Assembly: GCA_013821615.1 (NCBI GenBank)
Contig: JACDGQ010000160.1
Span: 1-7,148, forward strand
DNA: 7,148 nucleotides
From: Planctomycetota bacterium
GTDB taxonomy: Bacteria > Planctomycetota > UBA11346
Direction: 5' to 3'
Each line of letters begins with the position of its first letter. The first letter of the stretch is position 1. Below the pieces are notes generated by a model, which searched no databases, had not been told where the DNA came from, and saw only the letters and a list, made by a program, of their open reading frames with translations. Position numbers and translations under genes: made by a program. Positions 4,359 through 7,148 of the stretch are shown in pieces.

Positions 4359-5783
4359 ATGAACGCCCCCACCCGGACCTCCACGCACGAGACCACCCAC
4401 CGCCTGGTGCGGCGTGGACTGACCATCGCGGTGATCGAGGGCGCCACGGTCGGCGGCATGTTCGCCGCCATCGAGATCTGGATCGTACCGCTGCTGACCA
4501 GCTGGCTGGGGGCGGCCGACTACCTGGTCTTCGTGCTTTCGATCGTGCCGCTGCTCGCGGCGATCTCGACCGGCCCGGTGGTCGGGCACATCATCACCTG
4601 GCTGGGCGGCAACAAGGTCACCACCACCTGGTGCTGCGCGGCGCAGATCCTCTGCATCCTCGCCCTGTCGATCCCCCTGCACCAGCCGCACGCGCCCTGG
4701 AGCATCCCCCTCGCGCTGGCCCTGGCGAGTGGCGTCAGCGTCGCAGGCGTGATCGCCGGCCCAGCCTGGATGAGCTGGATGGGCGCGCTCATCCCGCGCA
4801 ATCTGCGCGGGCGCTATTCCAGCCAGCGCAATCGCATCTACATGACCAGCAAGCTGGCCTTCGCCGGCCTGTTCGCGGCGCTGGTGTGGGCCTTTCCGCT
4901 GGCCAGCGGTCCGTTCGCCCTCCAGGTCATCCTGGTGGTGGGCGCCTGCTCGCGCCTGGTCAGCAGCATCCTGCTGTGGCTGCAGCCCGAGGTGCCGCCC
5001 GGGCGCGGCCGCCAGCAGCACCCGGCCATGCTCGCCGCCGCCCAGCCGGTCCCGGGCTTCTGGGCCTTCGTGCGAACCATGCCGACGACGCCCTTCGGGC
5101 GCTGGACGATGGTCTGGGCGCTGCTGAATTTCGGCGTGCACATCTCGGCCTCGGCCTTCTCGCAGTATATGCAGACCAAGCTCAATGGTGGGCTCGGGCT
5201 GGTCGACTTCCCGTGGACCTACACCGTCCTCATCCAGACCACCGCGATCATGCGCTGGCTGAGCTGGCCGGCCTTCGGCCGTCTGGTCGACTGGTTCGGC
5301 CCGGTCGCGGTCCTGCGCACCGCGGTGGTCGCGATCGCCATGCTGCCGCTGCCATGGGCCTTCACCACCAGCCTGCCGGTGCTGTTCGGCTGCGAAATCG
5401 TCAGCGGACTGGCGTGGTGCGCAGGCGAGACCGCGGTGGCGGTGCTGCTGTTCTCCGCCCACCACGACAGCGCCAGCCGCACCCGCCTGATCGGCTACCA
5501 GGCCACCTGCAACTCGGCAGCGATGCTGGTCGGCTCGCTCATCGGCATGCTGCTGTTGAAATACCAGGTGCTGCCCGACCTCCTCGGCAGCTTCTACCAC
5601 ACCCTGTTCCTGATCAGCTCCGGCGTGCGAATCCCGGTGCTGTTCCTGGCCATCCGCATGCTGCCGCGCACCAGCCGCAGCGGCGACGTCGACCACCGCA
5701 CGCTGCTGCGCACGCTGCCGGGCGCGCAGTTCTTCGCCATGCTCTCCCGCGAAATGCTGGGCTTCTTCAGGCGGCAGGATTGA
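4359..5783 (+). CDS. MFS transporter, 12 membrane segments
   Basis: A 474-residue inner-membrane permease of the major facilitator superfamily; the substrate cannot be read from sequence. About twelve hydrophobic segments are visible, near residues 21-50, 53-70, 87-106, 114-138, 164-182, 186-206, 250-268, 282-296, 310-330, 336-365, 386-404 and 413-434. A hydrophilic central loop (about 207-240) separates the two halves. The stretch GPAWMSWMGALIPRNLRGRY (134-153), followed by SSQRN, is a loop motif I associate with uncharacterised MFS proteins, frequent in Planctomycetota/Verrucomicrobiota-type genomes. It includes the 'P-x-x-x-R-G-R/Y' charged turn. ATG at 4359 gives a complete N-terminal cytoplasmic tail before segment 1. 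No Shine-Dalgarno is evident upstream, so translation may start by another route or the start may be slightly misplaced. hisC follows after 150 bases on the same strand; co-transcription is possible. Histidine-pathway involvement of the transporter is not indicated by anything in the protein itself. Confidence 0.9.
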   Translation: MNAPTRTSTHETTHRLVRRGLTIAVIEGATVGGMFAAIEIWIVPLLTSWLGAADYLVFVLSIVPLLAAISTGPVVGHIITWLGGNKVTTTWCCAAQILCILALSIPLHQPHAPWSIPLALALASGVSVAGVIAGPAWMSWMGALIPRNLRGRYSSQRNRIYMTSKLAFAGLFAALVWAFPLASGPFALQVILVVGACSRLVSSILLWLQPEVPPGRGRQQHPAMLAAAQPVPGFWAFVRTMPTTPFGRWTMVWALLNFGVHISASAFSQYMQTKLNGGLGLVDFPWTYTVLIQTTAIMRWLSWPAFGRLVDWFGPVAVLRTAVVAIAMLPLPWAFTTSLPVLFGCEIVSGLAWCAGETAVAVLLFSAHHDSASRTRLIGYQATCNSAAMLVGSLIGMLLLKYQVLPDLLGSFYHTLFLISSGVRIPVLFLAIRMLPRTSRSGDVDHRTLLRTLPGAQFFAMLSREMLGFFRRQD

Positions 5784-5817
5784 GGAGACGTCCGGGTGTC
5801 CGAGGTCCGAGGTCGGA
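5783..5817 (+). repeat. AGGAG site plus short tandem repeat after the MFS gene
   Basis: AGGAG (5783-5787) starts at the last base of the MFS stop codon and lies 8 bases before a GTG at 5796 that is in frame with hisC. Close behind it, GTCCGAG occurs twice in tandem (5798-5804, 5805-5811), flanked by imperfect copies (GTCCGGG at 5790, GTCGGA at 5812). The ribosome-site-like sequence may serve a longer hisC form or be accidental. Confidence 0.35.
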
Positions 5818-5933
5818 TAGCCCTTCGGCCATCTGGACATGCGGTACCAACCACGGCGCCCGAGACATCGGACAGCGGACGACCGACACCCCCGTTGCCC
5901 GACCCCTGGGTGGGCGTACGGTTCCAGGACGCT

Positions 5934-7043
5934 ATGAGCGCCGTCCATCCTTCCTCCGACGCCCCGTCGTCCCCGACCAGGCCGGTTACGGCCCTGCGCC
6001 AGCTGCGGCCCGACATCATCGCCATGGCGCCGTACACGCCGGGCGAGCAGGTGCGCGACTGCACCAAGCTGAACACCAATGAGTGCGCCTGGGGTCCCTC
6101 GCCGGCGGTGCTGGCAGCACTGCGCGCATGCGGCGACGACAGCCTGCGGCTCTACCCCGACCCGGTCAGCCTGAAGCTGCGACAGGCCGCGGCCGAACGC
6201 TATGGCGTGCGCGCCGAGCAGGTGCTGGCCGGCAACGGATCCGACGACTGCCTGACGATCATCTACCGCGCTTTTCTCGCGCCCGGCGACCGTGTCGCGT
6301 GCCCGTGGCCGACCTACGGCCTCTACGACACCCTCGCCGCATTGCAGGGCGTGGAGATCGTGCACGTCGACTACCGTCAGGACGCCGCTGGCTGGCATCT
6401 GCCCGCGAACCTCGCGCGCCAAGCGGCCAAGCTGGTGCTGGTCGCCAACCCCAACAACCCTTCCGCGACCCTGACCCCGGTGACCGAGCTGCGCCGGCTC
6501 GCCGACCAGCTCGACGGGGTGCTGGTGGTGGACGAGGCCTACATCGATTTCGCCGGCGCAGGAGCCAGCCTGCTACCGCATCTCGACCAGCATCCCAACC
6601 TGATTGTGCTGCGCACCTTCTCGAAGAGCTACAGCTTGGCGGGCGCGCGCCTGGGCCTGCTCTTCGCCCACGCCGATCTGGTCGCGCACCTGACCAAGGT
6701 CAAGGACAGCTACAACGTCAACGCCGTGACCCAGGCGATGGGCGTGGCCGCCCTGGGTGACGTCGACCACCACCGCGAACTGGTGCGCAAGACCCTGGCG
6801 GAACGCGCCCGCATCGAGACCGCCTTCGCCGCCTTCGGGTGGACCTGGCCCCCGTCCGCCGGCAATTTTCTGCTCTGCGAAATCGGGGCCCGCGCCGGCG
6901 AGCTGTATCGCGGCCTCAAGCAGCGCGGCATCCTGGTGCGCTGGTGGGACCGCCCGGCGCTGCGCAGCAGATTGCGCATCACCGTCGGCCGGCCCGAGCA
7001 GGGCGACGCGCTGCTGGCCGCGCTGCGGGAGCTCGGCGCGTGA
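5934..7043 (+). CDS. hisC: Histidinol-phosphate aminotransferase
   Basis: A PLP-dependent class I/II aminotransferase that converts imidazole-acetol phosphate plus glutamate to histidinol phosphate in histidine biosynthesis, in the cytoplasm. The 369-residue length is normal. Visible HisC marks are LRPDIIAMAPYTPGE near the N-terminus, KLNTNE (45-50) followed by GPSP, LYPDP (73-77), the phosphate loop GNGSDD (100-105), NPNNPS (172-177), VDEAYIDF (199-206) with Y203, the PLP lysine K231 in RTFSKSYSLAGARLG, and LRIT (347-350) with R348 as the likely substrate-carboxylate arginine. The usual 'NENPYGPSP' reads NECAWGPSP, an uncommon variant at the substrate gate. ATG at 5934 was preferred: AGGA (5926-5929) lies 4 bases upstream and the conserved region begins soon after. 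An in-frame GTG at 5796 has a better ribosome site but adds 46 Pro-rich residues with rare codons. The stop overlaps the dxr start by four bases (GTGA). A related aromatic or broad-range aminotransferase role cannot be excluded. Confidence 0.9.
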   Translation: MSAVHPSSDAPSSPTRPVTALRQLRPDIIAMAPYTPGEQVRDCTKLNTNECAWGPSPAVLAALRACGDDSLRLYPDPVSLKLRQAAAERYGVRAEQVLAGNGSDDCLTIIYRAFLAPGDRVACPWPTYGLYDTLAALQGVEIVHVDYRQDAAGWHLPANLARQAAKLVLVANPNNPSATLTPVTELRRLADQLDGVLVVDEAYIDFAGAGASLLPHLDQHPNLIVLRTFSKSYSLAGARLGLLFAHADLVAHLTKVKDSYNVNAVTQAMGVAALGDVDHHRELVRKTLAERARIETAFAAFGWTWPPSAGNFLLCEIGARAGELYRGLKQRGILVRWWDRPALRSRLRITVGRPEQGDALLAALRELGA

Positions 7044-7148
7044 GCGGTGAGCACCGCGGACGCGCGCTGACCATCCTCGGTTCGACCGGCTCGATCGGCG
7101 TCAACACCGTCGCGGTCGCGGCCCACCTCGGCATCCCCATCCACGCGC
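7040..7148 (+). CDS. dxr: 1-deoxy-D-xylulose 5-phosphate reductoisomerase, N-terminal fragment
   Basis: The first 36 codons of a gene running off the window. Dxr makes 2-C-methyl-D-erythritol 4-phosphate from DXP with NADPH, the committed step of the MEP isoprenoid pathway. The fragment contains LTILGSTGSIGVNTVAVAA (residues 10-28). The GSTGSIG turn (14-20) followed by N-T is the near-diagnostic NADPH-binding start of Dxr. The start is GTG at 7040, with GGGAG (7027-7031) 8 bases upstream inside hisC; no other start fits before the nucleotide-binding strand. The GTG shares bases with the hisC stop (GTGA), so translation is probably coupled to hisC. The catalytic half lies beyond the window. 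Confidence 0.93.
   Translation, partial: MSGEHRGRALTILGSTGSIGVNTVAVAAHLGIPIHA

Noticed and set aside
4028..4471. Minus-strand open frame across the STAS/MFS spacer
   Set aside because: It overlaps the start of the MFS gene antisense, has no recognisable domain and no convincing ribosome site.
4172..6082. Long plus-strand open frame (about 636 codons) overlapping the MFS gene in another frame
   Set aside because: It is Arg/Pro/His/Ala-rich with no domain, while the overlapping MFS frame has clear membrane segments and family motifs.
4236..6422. Very long open frame (about 728 codons) on the minus strand opposite the MFS and hisC genes
   Set aside because: It lies antisense to two well-supported genes. 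Its translation is rich in Gly, Arg, His, Gln and Ala with no recognisable domain. Long antisense frames are expected opposite genes with very high third-position GC.
1..7148. Mobile element, integron or CRISPR array
   Set aside because: There is no transposase or integrase gene, no long terminal inverted repeats and no regularly spaced repeats. The short repeats seen are under 15 bases.

Overview
This is a 7.1 kb window of high-GC bacterial chromosome. It holds eight complete protein genes and two genes cut off by the window edges. Codon third positions are strongly G/C. The family mix is an ECF sigma factor with a probable anti-sigma partner, a stand-alone Rcp1-type response regulator, a STAS protein, an unusual MFS permease, and hisC overlapping dxr. 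This would suit a Planctomycetota/Verrucomicrobiota-like lineage, but that placement is a guess; there is no rRNA or other phylogenetic marker. I see no insertion sequence, phage gene, CRISPR array, tRNA or rRNA.

Layout, left to right. Minus-strand block (1-1246): an unrecognised 170-residue protein, then an ECF sigma factor, then the first 34 codons of a probable anti-sigma protein that overlaps the sigma gene by ATGA. Next comes a 490-base spacer (1247-1736) with a relatively AT-rich patch. Then a plus-strand gene for a small secreted lysozyme-like/transglycosylase-like protein (1737-2234). It converges on a minus-strand 92-residue protein (2400-2678) that looks like a compact general-stress-type protein. 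A 476-base divergent spacer (2679-3154) separates that gene from a plus-strand single-domain response regulator (3155-3565). The regulator converges, with a 10-base gap, on a minus-strand STAS protein (3576-3950). After another divergent spacer (3951-4358) come an MFS permease (4359-5783), histidinol-phosphate aminotransferase hisC (5934-7043), and the start of dxr (from 7040, cut by the window end).

How the parts may work together. The left two thirds is mostly signalling and stress regulation: ECF sigma with anti-sigma, response regulator, STAS and two small stress-like proteins. The right third is transport and metabolism. The most interesting signal is in the 2679-3154 spacer. Each flanking gene has, at a suitable distance, a sequence with the sigma-54 -24/-12 layout (TTGGCACG, then GC exactly 12 bases after the GG). 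The two point in opposite directions, and inverted repeats lie between them. This suggests a divergent, enhancer-controlled sigma-54 promoter pair for the 92-residue protein and the response regulator. It is inference from motif and position only. I did not find a clearly new multi-gene system.
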